DNA of 64,000 bases from Alphaproteobacteria bacterium (GCA_009995595.1 JAACPE010000001.1:930001-994000); one strand, 5' to 3'. Counted from the first letter of the stretch, positions 17,493-26,289 are shown. Translations and numbers: made by a program. Notes: generated from the letters alone by a model not told the origin.

Positions 17493-18131
17493 ATGGTCAA
17501 AACAAGAAGTTTTAAAATCATGCCGACAAAAATAAGCGATTTGCCAGACAACCCTTACACCTTTTTTGAGCAATGGCTTAAAGAAGCGCAGGAAAAAGAG
17601 CTAAACGATCCCAACGCCATGTGCCTTGCCACGGCGACACCCGATGGAGTACCCAGCGCGAGGATGGTCTTGCTGAAAGGGCTTGATGAGCGCGGCTTTG
17701 TTTTTTACACCAACGGCACAAGCCGTAAGGGCGGCGAAATTGATAGAAATAAAAATGCCGCACTTTGTTTTCATTGGAAATCGCTGCTTAGACAAGTGCG
17801 CGTTGAAGGTGAAATTGAAGAAGTATCTCCCCAAGAAGCAGATGCCTATTATAATACACGCCATCGTGGTAGTCGTATTGGGGCATGGGCATCAAAACAA
17901 TCACAACCGTTGGGGTCTTATGATGAGCTCAAAGAATTTGTGGAAGATTATGAAGCGAAATTTGAAGGGGAAGAAACTATACCTCGCCCACCCTATTGGA
18001 AGGGTTTTCGCGTCAAGCCACGCAGTATAGAATTTTGGATTGACGGCGAATATCGCCTGCATGAGCGTTATGTTTTCAAACCCATTAAGGGCGAAGAAAA
18101 CGGGTGGCAACGCCACATGCTTTATCCGTAA
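17493..18131 (+). CDS. pdxH: Pyridoxamine 5'-phosphate oxidase
   Basis: A 212-residue FMN enzyme that oxidises PNP or PMP to pyridoxal 5'-phosphate. Family features include NAMCLATATPDGVPSARMVLLKG, FVFYTN..SRKG.E...N..AAL.FHW..L.RQVRVEG, and the C-terminal PRSIEFW..G..RLH.R. An alternative ATG at 17520 gives 203 residues; neither has a strong ribosome site. PdxH and fabI are neighbours in many alphaproteobacteria, here separated by the large hypothetical and the antigen gene. htpG follows after 25 bases. Confidence 0.95.
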   Translation: MVKTRSFKIMPTKISDLPDNPYTFFEQWLKEAQEKELNDPNAMCLATATPDGVPSARMVLLKGLDERGFVFYTNGTSRKGGEIDRNKNAALCFHWKSLLRQVRVEGEIEEVSPQEADAYYNTRHRGSRIGAWASKQSQPLGSYDELKEFVEDYEAKFEGEETIPRPPYWKGFRVKPRSIEFWIDGEYRLHERYVFKPIKGEENGWQRHMLYP

Positions 18132-18156
18132 CCTTTATTAGTATTGAGAGAATGTA

Positions 18157-20112
18157 ATGACTAAAGCAGAAAAGAAAACACAGATGGATAATACCGAAAC
18201 TGAAAACACGCATGCGTTTGAGACGGATGTATCGCGCTTGTTGGATATCGTCGCCAATGCGCTTTATTCCAACAAAGATGTTTTCCTGCGTGAGTTAATC
18301 TCAAACGCTGCAGATGCCTGTGACCGTTTGCGGTATGAGGCTATTAATAATCCTGCGCTCAAAGAAAAAGACGAGGCCTTTGGCATTCATATCGCGATTG
18401 ATCGTGAGGGCGACAAGCTAATGATCCGTGATAACGGCATAGGAATGAACAAAGAGGATTTAATTGAAAACCTTGGCACGATTGCGCGATCTGGCACGGC
18501 GGCAATTTTAGAGAATTTAAAATCATCGGGTAAGCCCGATGACATGAGCCTGATCGGGCAGTTTGGTGTCGGTTTTTATGCAAGCTTTATGGTTGCCAAA
18601 ACTGTTGAAGTTATCAGTCGCAAAGCGGGGGATAACAAGGCGTGGAAATGGGTATCTGATGGCCGCACTGGCTTTAGCATTACTGAGGCGAGTAAAGATG
18701 AAGCCGCCTTGTTAAACGGCCAAAGCGGGACGCATATTACGCTCAATACAAAGCCTGATGCTTATGATTATTTGATTGATGATAAGGTTATTCAAATTGT
18801 GATGATCTATTCTGATCATATTGACATCCCTGTCTATTTAGACACAAAAGAAAAAGATGCCGATCAACCTATAAACGCGGCAAGCGCGCTTTGGACTCGT
18901 CCTAAATCTGAAATTACGGATGAGCAATACAAAGAATTTTATCATCACATCGGTCACGTTTTTGATGAACCACTTTTAACAACGCACTGGAAAGCCGAGG
19001 GCGTTATTGAATATACGGGCCTTACTTTCATTCCAAGCATGCGCCCTTGGGATTTATATGACCCGCAGCGCCAACATTCCTTAAAGCTTTACGTGAAGAA
19101 AGTTTATATCTCTGACAAAGTTGATAACCTGCTTTATCCATGGATGCGATTTGTTAAAGGTGTTGTCGATACGCAAGACTTACCGCTCAATATCAGCCGT
19201 GAGATGTTACAAAATAATCCTGTTGTATCCAAAATGCGAAGTGGAATTACAAAGAAAATTTTATCTGAACTCGATAAATTATCGCGCGATGATGAGCCTG
19301 CTTTTGAAACGTTTTGGTATCAATTTGGCGCCGTTCTGAAAGAAGGATTATATGACGCCGTTGAGCACCGCGATGATCTCTTTAAGGTCTGCCGTTTTAG
19401 AACAACAGATAAAACGGGCACGCTCACCAGTTTAGCCGATTACATAGAGCGTATGAAAGACGGGCAAGAGGAAATTTATTATATTAGCGGGGATAACGCC
19501 GATAGCTTGAAAAAATCGCCTCAGCTTGAAGGCTTTACCGCGCGGGGGTTAGAGGTGCTTTTGCTGACCGATACAGTTGACGAATTTTGGTTACAGATGG
19601 TCACTGATTATAAAGATAAAAAATTCCGTTCTGTGACCAAAGGGCAAGTCGATCTCAATAAATTTGATGATATAAAAGATGATCCGGCGCAATCTGATGA
19701 AGATAAAGCAGAAAAACAAAAAACAAGCGCTAGTGTCGAACTCCTCAGACAGCATCTTGAGAAAATTTTAAAAGATGATGTGAATTATATCCGTATTTCA
19801 AAACGCCTGACGGAGTCTCCTGTCTGCCTTATTGCTGAGGATGGGAGTGTTGATATGCACATGGAAAAAGTTTTAAAGATTCAGCAAAATTATGACCCGA
19901 CAACAAAGCGTGTTTTAGAGATTAATAAAGACCATGCGCTGATTAAAAAATTAGCCCAGATGCGTGAAGAAAACGAAGAAAACCCCGTTATTAACGAGGC
20001 CGCACATTTATTATACGACCAAGCCATGATTATTCAGGGTGAAACAATCCCTGATCCGGCAGGCTTTGCCAAGCGTATGGCTGATTTTATGACGAAGGGA
20101 TTATCTACTTAA
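18157..20112 (+). CDS. htpG: Chaperone HtpG (Hsp90)
   Basis: A 651-residue bacterial Hsp90. The GHKL ATPase domain shows FLRELISNAADACD (Glu for catalysis), DNGIGM and the GQFGVGFYAS lid region. The middle domain has LPLNISREMLQNN with the conserved Arg. The C-terminal dimerisation domain ends without the eukaryotic MEEVD. Length is slightly above E. coli HtpG (624) because of an N-terminal extension of about 18 polar residues. An acidic/Lys stretch (DEDKAEKQKT, near residue 525) lies between middle and C-terminal domains. Confidence 0.97.
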   Translation: MTKAEKKTQMDNTETENTHAFETDVSRLLDIVANALYSNKDVFLRELISNAADACDRLRYEAINNPALKEKDEAFGIHIAIDREGDKLMIRDNGIGMNKEDLIENLGTIARSGTAAILENLKSSGKPDDMSLIGQFGVGFYASFMVAKTVEVISRKAGDNKAWKWVSDGRTGFSITEASKDEAALLNGQSGTHITLNTKPDAYDYLIDDKVIQIVMIYSDHIDIPVYLDTKEKDADQPINAASALWTRPKSEITDEQYKEFYHHIGHVFDEPLLTTHWKAEGVIEYTGLTFIPSMRPWDLYDPQRQHSLKLYVKKVYISDKVDNLLYPWMRFVKGVVDTQDLPLNISREMLQNNPVVSKMRSGITKKILSELDKLSRDDEPAFETFWYQFGAVLKEGLYDAVEHRDDLFKVCRFRTTDKTGTLTSLADYIERMKDGQEEIYYISGDNADSLKKSPQLEGFTARGLEVLLLTDTVDEFWLQMVTDYKDKKFRSVTKGQVDLNKFDDIKDDPAQSDEDKAEKQKTSASVELLRQHLEKILKDDVNYIRISKRLTESPVCLIAEDGSVDMHMEKVLKIQQNYDPTTKRVLEINKDHALIKKLAQMREENEENPVINEAAHLLYDQAMIIQGETIPDPAGFAKRMADFMTKGLST

Positions 20113-20119
20113 TAAAAAT

Positions 20120-20551
20120 CTAGAGCATGCTTTGATAATGACGGCTGGTCATTTCTTCAATGTCATCGTCGGAAAATTCGAAATTTGTTGCGAGTTCTTC
20201 AATCATAATTTCGCGAATAATGCCTGTAAGGTCTTCCCCGCTTTCGCACCACATATCGAGTATGGGGCGGCGGTATAAAATGAGAACGTCATCATCATTG
20301 GCTGATTTTTTCTCTACGCCCGGTGAAATTTGTTTACCGCTTTTAAAAAGTGCCAAAAGCTCGTAAGGGTCCTCAAGCTCCATTTCGGCCTCGACAAGAT
20401 CATCGGGCATATCTTCTATTTGTATTGCAAGATCTTCGATGTGATCTGATAGCTCATCGGGCATCAACTCCAACTGACCATTTGCAATGACTTGGAGGTC
20501 ATCGAGGCTGGGCGGTGCAGAGAAGTTCATAATAATCTCTTGCCGATTCAT
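20120..20551 (-). CDS. Zincin-family (PF06262-like) protein lacking the HExxH motif
   Basis: A 143-residue protein with the overall plan of the small MMP-like/zincin family (DUF1025): PPSLDDL at residues 13-19, PDEL..HI.D..I.IE.MPDD, then LYRRPILDMWCESGEDL. In this family the next helix is LIHEIGHHFG; here residues 117-124 read IEELATNF, so both zinc-ligand histidines and the third His are replaced (E118, T122, N123), while the flanking FSDDDIEEM is kept. The protein is therefore probably not a metallopeptidase. ATG at 20551 has a GGAG site. Convergent with htpG. Confidence 0.78.
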   Translation of the reverse strand: MNRQEIIMNFSAPPSLDDLQVIANGQLELMPDELSDHIEDLAIQIEDMPDDLVEAEMELEDPYELLALFKSGKQISPGVEKKSANDDDVLILYRRPILDMWCESGEDLTGIIREIMIEELATNFEFSDDDIEEMTSRHYQSML

Positions 20552-20644
20552 ATATGCTCCCTGCAGGTTTGTCTGTTAAATTGATTGTTAAGATTTTAGA
20601 GTGATTTTTCCATTTTGCCAATATGAAAAAGAGAGTTAAACAAG

Positions 20645-20935
20645 ATGAATAATGTCATTAAAACCGCGCAAGCCTTAGATGATTGGGATATGATGCCAGA
20701 TCAAAAATCAATTAAACGGGTCTTTCGTTTTAAAGACTTTAAGCAAGCTTGGGAATTTATGTCTTTATGTGCCGATTATGCGGAAAAGATAAATCATCAC
20801 CCCGAATGGCTGAATGTTTATAGCCGCGTTGACGTCACCCTCACAACCCATGATCAGGGCGGGTTATCAGTGCTTGATGTTAAAATGGCAGAGCACATGA
20901 ATGCGATAGCAGGGCAGTTACAGACACAAAAATAA
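20645..20935 (+). CDS. phhB: 4a-hydroxytetrahydrobiopterin dehydratase (pterin carbinolamine dehydratase)
   Basis: A 96-residue PCD/DCoH-fold enzyme. The signature INHHPEW (around residue 55), the helix FKQAWEFMSLCADYAEK before it and VDVTLTTHDQGGLSVLD after it are typical. It recycles 4a-hydroxytetrahydropterin in aromatic amino acid hydroxylation, although many bacteria carry it without phenylalanine hydroxylase and other roles (molybdopterin-related) have been proposed. No hydroxylase gene is in the window. Confidence 0.93.
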   Translation: MNNVIKTAQALDDWDMMPDQKSIKRVFRFKDFKQAWEFMSLCADYAEKINHHPEWLNVYSRVDVTLTTHDQGGLSVLDVKMAEHMNAIAGQLQTQK

Positions 20936-20990
20936 AATATTCATGGTCTTTTAAGATTTATTTGATAAAATCTAAATGTAGGAGAACTTT

Positions 20991-21167
20991 ATGGACACCA
21001 CATCCGCTGTCGCCGCGCAAGTCGCACAAAGCAGAGCCAATTTTTCAATTGGTCAAATCAAGCAGCAAGCAGATGCGGGCAAACAAATTGCTGATTTACT
21101 GCAATCTGCTGTGGCCAGTGTCCCTAGCTCCCCCGTTAAAGGCGTGAACGTTAATATCAGCGCCTAA
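20991..21167 (+). CDS. Small 58-residue protein, possibly of the YjfB/putative motility family
   Basis: Too short for most gene callers, but preceded by a good AGGAGA site eight bases before the ATG. The protein is Ala/Gln/Ser-rich and helical (VAAQVAQSRANFSIGQIKQQADAG) with a V-N-I type C-terminus. Length and the ADAGKQIADLL..AV pattern recall the YjfB putative motility proteins (PF14070), a weak match made by eye. A six-base inverted repeat (AGATTT/AAATCT, 20954-20973) lies just upstream. No flagellar genes are in the window. Confidence 0.5.
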   Translation: MDTTSAVAAQVAQSRANFSIGQIKQQADAGKQIADLLQSAVASVPSSPVKGVNVNISA

Positions 21168-21178
21168 GTGTTTTTTCA

Positions 21179-22117
21179 TTAAATTGTTATACTCTTAACA
21201 TCTGGTGCATTTTCCAGCATGTTTTCTATGTCCTGGAGGTAGGGATAACTCTCAATTGTTCCCATCTTCCCGCACGAAAACGCGGCGGCAGCAGTAGCAT
21301 AGCGCAATGCTTCTTTGAGTGTTTTACCTTGGTGCAAACAGGCAGTAAAAGTACCGCAAAAACAGTCCCCTGCCCCTGTTGTATCCACAACGTTATCAAG
21401 CTTGATTGATTCCATTGACAACCCCTCACCTTTTGGTGTGACAACAACAGATCCTTTTGCGCCCATAGTGATAAGGCATGTTAAATTGCCTAGTTGCGCA
21501 AGGGCATACGCAAGTTTTGCCGTACTTTGTTCGACATTAATTCCCATTTTTTCACCCAATTGCCTTGCTTCAATCTGGTTAACGATGAGATAATCAGCAA
21601 GACTTAGAACTGCTTTTGGAATTTCTAAGGCTGGGGCAAGATTAAAGACGATTTTTGCGCCGTTATCTTTTGCCCGTTTCATGACAATCGCATTTTGTTC
21701 AAGTGGCACTTCCATTTGTGTCAGAACATAATTTCCTGTGCCGAGGATTTCTTCTGGTGCTTGGTCGGCACTTACTTCAGCGTTTGCACCAGAGGCAATA
21801 ATGATCTGATTTTCGCCTGTATGGTCGCGCAGCACCATCGCCATACCCGTAGGCAACTCTTCGGATATGGCAACGCCCGATGTTATAACTTCGTTACGGC
21901 GGAGGACTTTTTGCGCGCGAATGCCAGGGCCATCATCGCCCACCTTGCCAATAAGCGCCGTTTTAACGCCTAATCGCGCAGCAGAGAGCGCCTGATTGGC
22001 GCCTTTACCCCCTGGCGTCATAGAATAAGAGCGTGAAATGAGCGTCTCCCCGGCTTTAGGGAAGTTTTTCACCTGCATGTTTAAGTCCATATTGATGGCG
22101 CCAAATACAATAATCAT
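21179..22117 (-). CDS. rbsK: Ribokinase-like sugar kinase (PfkB family)
   Basis: A 312-residue PfkB-family kinase closest in pattern to ribokinase: N-terminal FGAINMDL, the glycine pair GGKGANQALSAARLG, NLAPA, IVNQIEA, and the C-terminal anion-hole/catalytic motif DTTGAGDCFCGTF with its catalytic Asp. It phosphorylates ribose or a similar sugar at O5. The frame opens 28 codons upstream, but ATG at 22117 has an AAAAAGGA site and matches family starts. No ribose transporter or rbsD is nearby. The gene symbol is by family resemblance. Confidence 0.88.
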   Translation of the reverse strand: MIIVFGAINMDLNMQVKNFPKAGETLISRSYSMTPGGKGANQALSAARLGVKTALIGKVGDDGPGIRAQKVLRRNEVITSGVAISEELPTGMAMVLRDHTGENQIIIASGANAEVSADQAPEEILGTGNYVLTQMEVPLEQNAIVMKRAKDNGAKIVFNLAPALEIPKAVLSLADYLIVNQIEARQLGEKMGINVEQSTAKLAYALAQLGNLTCLITMGAKGSVVVTPKGEGLSMESIKLDNVVDTTGAGDCFCGTFTACLHQGKTLKEALRYATAAAAFSCGKMGTIESYPYLQDIENMLENAPDVKSITI

Positions 22118-22206
22118 GATTTGAAGATTCCTTTTTGCAAATAAAGTATAAATCATAATCCAAAAAATAAGAATAGCGCATGCACATCCCTTCCGAAACA
22201 TGCATA

Positions 22207-22243
22207 TAAAAAGGACATTAGTAATTAATCAACGTCCTTTTAA
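22207..22243. terminator. Hairpin terminator downstream of the DUF2330 operon
   Basis: AAAAGGAC (22209-22216), 17-base loop, GTCCTTTT (22234-22241). The A/T-flanked 8-bp stem can terminate the minus-strand TetR/RnfD-like/DUF2330 unit; on that strand the stem is followed by T-rich sequence. Confidence 0.55.
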
Positions 22244-22250
22244 AATTTTG

Positions 22251-22280
22251 TAAAGAGCCTGCAATTAAAGAGCCTGCAAT
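22251..22280. repeat. Perfect tandem repeat, two copies of 15 bases
   Basis: TAAAGAGCCTGCAAT occurs at 22251-22265 and again at 22266-22280, between the terminator and the end of the DUF2330 gene. Probably a slippage duplication. Confidence 0.9.
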
Positions 22281-22307
22281 TAGTGAAGTGATGCGGGCTT
22301 AGTACCG

Positions 22308-23678
22308 TCAATTATTCCACATTTTTTCCCACCATGGGGTATCATCTGTGGTTGGTTTCATATCAAAAGATTGACCATTTTCTTCCATTTTCTTGCGGAT
22401 ATCGGCAATGTCCCACCCCGTGAGATTGGCAAGTGTTTTGGCTTCTTTTTCAAAGCGATCGGCAAGCCCTTTATAATATGATGTTGCCGCCTCACAGGAT
22501 GCTTCTCCGCTCCAAGGGTGGCGCATCACGTAACGACCTTGAAAGTTCTCACGGTCTTCTGTGACTTGCAACACGATGTCTTCGGGGAAAGTTGTTGCAT
22601 CATAACGCACATGCATACGGGTCACAAAAGTATCAACCGCTTGGGGCATAGGCGCTATAAGGCGTGCATTGGGCATGGGCTTTGGTGACGTCTCTTTTAA
22701 CCACCACGCACCAAGCTTACGCAGTTGTTCCGCCGACAACGGATCGGCGGCGCATGGGTCGCACCACGCCATGTCCCATGCGTATTCGAGCATAACAGTT
22801 TTCATGTTTTCTTTTTCAACTTGTTTGGCAAACATGGCCTTGTAAAATTCACCAAATTCTTTTGCTACAAAGAGGGGAATATCATCATCTGTTGGGATTT
22901 TGGTTGTACGATAATTCACTGGCTCAACCCGTCCTTTTTTAGTGAGGGTAAAGAGCAGTAAGTCCTGCGGCCCTTTTGCGTTTAAAGTCCCAAGTCGGAT
23001 AGGCAGCATAAATTTTTCAGATTCATATGCAACCTGAAGGGGGCGTAAATAGGTGAAACCTGATTTTTCAAAATTGTCGAGATTTACCTTGGCAACAAAA
23101 AATTTCATGTTTTGTTTAATATAACTGCCGAGCACTTTTTCAGCGCCTTTGGGGAGTTTATATTGTTCAGAATTTAGCCATTTTAATAAACCATCCGACT
23201 CTTTTGCAGACAAAACAAGGATATCATACTCACCAACTGTATATTCTTCCTCAATAGTCACACCAAGCGCTTTAGCTTTATTTTCCGCATCTGCGCGTTT
23301 CATCATCGCGACAGGCGCCGCTTGTGACATCAATTCACTGTGATAAATTTGATCACATGGATCGCTGTCGTAATATTCAACGAGGCGCGGCGCGGTATAG
23401 CTATCCAGGTGATCAATAAGGGTATTATCTGCCACATTGACTTGTGATTTTGTGATCACCGTTGGCACGGGAATGACGATTGCAAAATCTTTGACGTCCC
23501 CTTGAAAGTCATTAGCCATTGTCATCACTGTGCGATTTTCTTCGCGGCTCATGACAACTTTAGAGGCTTCATTGAACAAATCAGCATCTGCTTTTGCAAC
23601 ATAAAACCCACAAAAGGCGCTGGCGGTTGTCGGGATGAAAAGGGCCATAGCCATAAGGATCATAAAAATACGGGTCAT
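22308..23678 (-). CDS. DUF2330 domain secreted protein
   Basis: A 456-residue protein with a signal peptide (cleavage after TTASA, near residue 20) and mature start FCGFYVAKADADLFN, the DUF2330 N-terminus. Motifs typical of the family are RTVMTMANDFQG, FAIVIPVP, and an Ala/Arg segment AAPVAMMKR. Several Cys residues are present, including CDPC near residue 315, all exported, so disulphides or metal binding are possible. The function is unknown. ATG at 23678 has GGAGG six bases upstream and overlaps the RnfD-like stop by four bases, so the two proteins are made from one transcript. Confidence 0.87.
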   Translation of the reverse strand: MTRIFMILMAMALFIPTTASAFCGFYVAKADADLFNEASKVVMSREENRTVMTMANDFQGDVKDFAIVIPVPTVITKSQVNVADNTLIDHLDSYTAPRLVEYYDSDPCDQIYHSELMSQAAPVAMMKRADAENKAKALGVTIEEEYTVGEYDILVLSAKESDGLLKWLNSEQYKLPKGAEKVLGSYIKQNMKFFVAKVNLDNFEKSGFTYLRPLQVAYESEKFMLPIRLGTLNAKGPQDLLLFTLTKKGRVEPVNYRTTKIPTDDDIPLFVAKEFGEFYKAMFAKQVEKENMKTVMLEYAWDMAWCDPCAADPLSAEQLRKLGAWWLKETSPKPMPNARLIAPMPQAVDTFVTRMHVRYDATTFPEDIVLQVTEDRENFQGRYVMRHPWSGEASCEAATSYYKGLADRFEKEAKTLANLTGWDIADIRKKMEENGQSFDMKPTTDDTPWWEKMWNN

Positions 23679-24481
23679 AATTGCCTCCATTGGATACGGT
23701 TTGATTTTAAAAAAGTGTCAATGAGTGGTGTCGTTATACTGATAAAAAACAGGGCGAAAAATAATCCTTCACGAATTTGTAGGTGATATTGCATGACATA
23801 TCCCATAAAGGCGACAGCAAAAGCAAATAGCGCTCGCCCAGTAATATGATCAGGCGTTGATTTTGGATCAGAAATCATAAAGAACGCAAAGATCAAAAGT
23901 GCGCCGCTTTGTATTGAGAGCAAAGGAATGGATATAGGATCACCAAGCCAAAAAGCACGGCCAAAAACAAACATCATCCAAAACGCCATAAACATGAGCG
24001 CCATATCGGCGCGCCGTGCCTTGGTTAAAACAAGCGCGGCAAAAACCGCCAGCGCAAACCCAAGCCATAGCGCACTGCCCCACTGCCCAGGGGACACCCA
24101 AACCATATTGGGAAACAAAAGGAGTAAAACAACGATGCCAAAATTGGCAGGGTTAAAAATATGTTTGTTATCGCTACGGATTAGAAATTTTGACCCAATC
24201 GCCAAAACGGCTGCGAGTGGATAAAGCCATAAAGCCGCACCTTTGAAAAGCAAACATAAAGACAGGCTGGTGATAAAAGGCGAGCGAACATCATAAACGG
24301 GCAGTTTAAAGTATTGGGTAAAAATAAATTGTGTCAAAAGACTTGCCGTGAATATGAGTGCAATTTGCTCTATCGCTGGTGCAAAATCATAGAGAAACAG
24401 TAAAAGACAAAGCAGGCTTGATAACATCATAATTTGAAAATGACGGGCATCAGATCCTATCGCTTTTAGTCCCTTGAGCAT
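23675..24481 (-). CDS. RnfD/NqrB-like integral membrane protein (stand-alone)
   Basis: A 268-residue polytopic membrane protein with roughly eight to ten hydrophobic segments. KHIFNPANFGI (around residue 130) and MISDPKSTPDHITGRALFA (around residue 205) are the conserved loops of the RnfD/NqrB (NQR2) family. Members of Rnf and Nqr complexes carry covalent FMN on a threonine in an (S/D)GAT-type motif; I do not see that motif, and the protein is shorter than RnfD (about 350). No other rnf or nqr genes are near. It overlaps TetR by 16 bases and DUF2330 by 4, forming one operon. Confidence 0.82.
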   Translation of the reverse strand: MLKGLKAIGSDARHFQIMMLSSLLCLLLFLYDFAPAIEQIALIFTASLLTQFIFTQYFKLPVYDVRSPFITSLSLCLLFKGAALWLYPLAAVLAIGSKFLIRSDNKHIFNPANFGIVVLLLLFPNMVWVSPGQWGSALWLGFALAVFAALVLTKARRADMALMFMAFWMMFVFGRAFWLGDPISIPLLSIQSGALLIFAFFMISDPKSTPDHITGRALFAFAVAFMGYVMQYHLQIREGLFFALFFISITTPLIDTFLKSNRIQWRQL

Positions 24482-25074
24482 GGCATCTTGTTTAAGATTG
24501 AATTATTAAACATCTCACATTTATCAAGCGCCTTATCAAGAGCAGCCATAGTTTTACCCATATCGGCGCTGTCGTCTTCTTTCCATGTTTTAACAACATA
24601 AAGATAAAGACCGATCGTGCCTGTCACCCTTAAAGCACCAGAAATGCCTTTTGTGCTCATCCCTGCTGCGCCTAAAATATGGCTCATGGATTTACCAAGA
24701 TGGGGGGCGCTTAAAATGGCTTCTTTGGGGTCACCCTTGAAACTGCGCATAATATTGAGTAGCGCTACGCGGTCTTCATTCAAAATGTCAAAACGCTCCA
24801 TCAACAAATCAAATAGTTTTTCTCGGCATGAGGTGTCCTCACCCAAATCTGCGGCTTCAATCGCGCGGCGATTAACACGACGGTCATAGGCAGCGAGGAT
24901 ATCCGTTTTTTCATCAAACAGTTCAAACGCATCGCCGTATTCAACGCCTGCACTTTGAGCGATATCGGATAACTCAACGAGTTCCCATTTACCTTGCGCG
25001 GCGAGATCGAGCGCGGCGTTAATAATCTTATCACGCGCCGAAATTGATTTATCTTGTGGCTTTTTTTCTGCCAT
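24466..25074 (-). CDS. TetR-family transcriptional regulator
   Basis: A 202-residue regulator. The N-terminal helix-turn-helix (RDKIINAALDLAAQGKWELVELSDIAQSAGV..GDAFELFDEKTDILAAY) follows the TetR pattern, in the variant common in Rhodospirillales-like genomes. The C-terminal ligand domain is helical. It is the first gene of the operon with the RnfD-like and DUF2330 genes, overlapping the next by 16 bases. A promoter and a 14-base inverted repeat lie just upstream, consistent with self-regulation of the whole operon. Confidence 0.85.
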   Translation of the reverse strand: MAEKKPQDKSISARDKIINAALDLAAQGKWELVELSDIAQSAGVEYGDAFELFDEKTDILAAYDRRVNRRAIEAADLGEDTSCREKLFDLLMERFDILNEDRVALLNIMRSFKGDPKEAILSAPHLGKSMSHILGAAGMSTKGISGALRVTGTIGLYLYVVKTWKEDDSADMGKTMAALDKALDKCEMFNNSILNKMPCSRD

Positions 25075-25106
25075 TTTGATGCCTTACCTTGTTTTTCGAT
25101 GAGTAT

Positions 25107-25138
25107 ACTATAAAACATTATCAGATTATTCCAATAAT
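25107..25138 (-). promoter_or_regulatory. Promoter with overlapping inverted repeat upstream of the TetR operon
   Basis: Reading the minus strand, TTGGAA (25134-25129), 16-base spacer, TATAGT (25112-25107). ATTATT-CC-AATAAT (25125-25138), a perfect 6-bp inverted repeat with a 2-base centre, covers the -35 box. It is a plausible TetR operator and is close enough to affect the divergent adenosine kinase gene. Confidence 0.5.
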
Positions 25139-25180
25139 GCACGAATAAGGCACAAATAAAACGTAAAGTAAGGATATTTC

Positions 25181-26200
25181 ATGGCAAATGCGACTTCTAA
25201 CCCTCCCACTTACAACCTCATCACCATTGGCAATGCGCTTATAGACTTGCTTGCTCACACCAATGAGGCGTATTTAGCGGCGCAAAAAGAAGCGTTTGGC
25301 ATGGAAAAAGGGTCAATGAATTTGGTCGATGAGCAGCGCGCACTCGCCCTTTATGACGACATGGACAAGCCGATTAAGATGTCTGGCGGCTCTGCAGGAA
25401 ATACAATGGCTTGCTTTGCGTCACTTGGCGGTAAAGGCGCATATATCGGCAAAGTGGCGAATGATAGCCTCGGCCAGACCTTTGCCGAGAGCTTACAGAT
25501 GATTGGTGTTCATTACGACACAAAACCGCTCGAAAACGCAGCACCAACGGGGCGCTGTATGATTTTGGTGACCCCTGATGGCGAGCGGACAATGAATACA
25601 TTCTTAGGCGCGGCGGTTGAGCTAACCCCTGATGACATTCCAGAAGAGTTGATTAGCGATGCCAAAGTGACGTATCTTGAGGGCTATCTTTATGATCCAC
25701 CCCAAGCGATGGAAGCCTTTATCAAAGCTGCGCGTATAGCGCATAAGGCAGGACGCATGGTGTCACTTACCCTGTCAGATGCCTTTTGTGTGGGACGTCA
25801 CCGCGAAGCGTTTAAAGATTTAGTGCTTCATCATGTCGACATTTTATTTGCCAATGAAGATGAAATTATCTCGCTATATGAAGCAGATACATTAGATGAA
25901 GCGCTTGATAGCGTTGAAAAAGAATGTGCGATTGCCGCTATAACACGCAGTGAAAAAGGGTCTATCATTATCAATAGCGGAAAACGCACACATATTGCGG
26001 CAGAGCCTGTAGCAGCCGTTGTTGACACAACAGGCGCGGGCGATGCTTATGCCGCAGGATTTTTATATGGCTTTACCCAAAATATGAGCATGGCAGAATG
26101 CGGACGCATCGCATCCATCGCCGCCGCCGAAGTGATCAGTCATATGGGCCCGCGCCCCGAAACGGCGCTTGCAACGTTACTGGATAAAAAGGCAGCTTAG
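25181..26200 (+). CDS. Adenosine kinase (PfkB family)
   Basis: A 339-residue PfkB kinase of the alphaproteobacterial adenosine kinase type. ITIGNALIDLLA at the N-terminus, MSGGSAGNTMACFASLGGK, NTFLGAAVEL and the catalytic DTTGAGDAYAAGFL are visible. It phosphorylates adenosine (or inosine/guanosine) to the monophosphate for purine salvage. TAAGGA precedes the ATG at proper distance. The TetR operon diverges upstream. Confidence 0.92.
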   Translation: MANATSNPPTYNLITIGNALIDLLAHTNEAYLAAQKEAFGMEKGSMNLVDEQRALALYDDMDKPIKMSGGSAGNTMACFASLGGKGAYIGKVANDSLGQTFAESLQMIGVHYDTKPLENAAPTGRCMILVTPDGERTMNTFLGAAVELTPDDIPEELISDAKVTYLEGYLYDPPQAMEAFIKAARIAHKAGRMVSLTLSDAFCVGRHREAFKDLVLHHVDILFANEDEIISLYEADTLDEALDSVEKECAIAAITRSEKGSIIINSGKRTHIAAEPVAAVVDTTGAGDAYAAGFLYGFTQNMSMAECGRIASIAAAEVISHMGPRPETALATLLDKKAA

Positions 26201-26226
26201 ATTCTTACAAACCCTTAATAAACAAT

Positions 26227-26240
26227 AAAACAATTGTTTT
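26227..26240. promoter_or_regulatory. 14-base perfect palindrome upstream of the HicA-like gene
   Basis: AAAACAATTGTTTT is self-complementary across all 14 bases and lies 50 bases before the 26290 start. It could be an operator. A second small dyad AGAGT-GAT-ACTCT follows at about 26258-26270. Confidence 0.35.
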
Positions 26241-26289
26241 CATAACTTTGTTTCTGTAGAGTGATACTCTTACGGAAATAGAGAATTGA

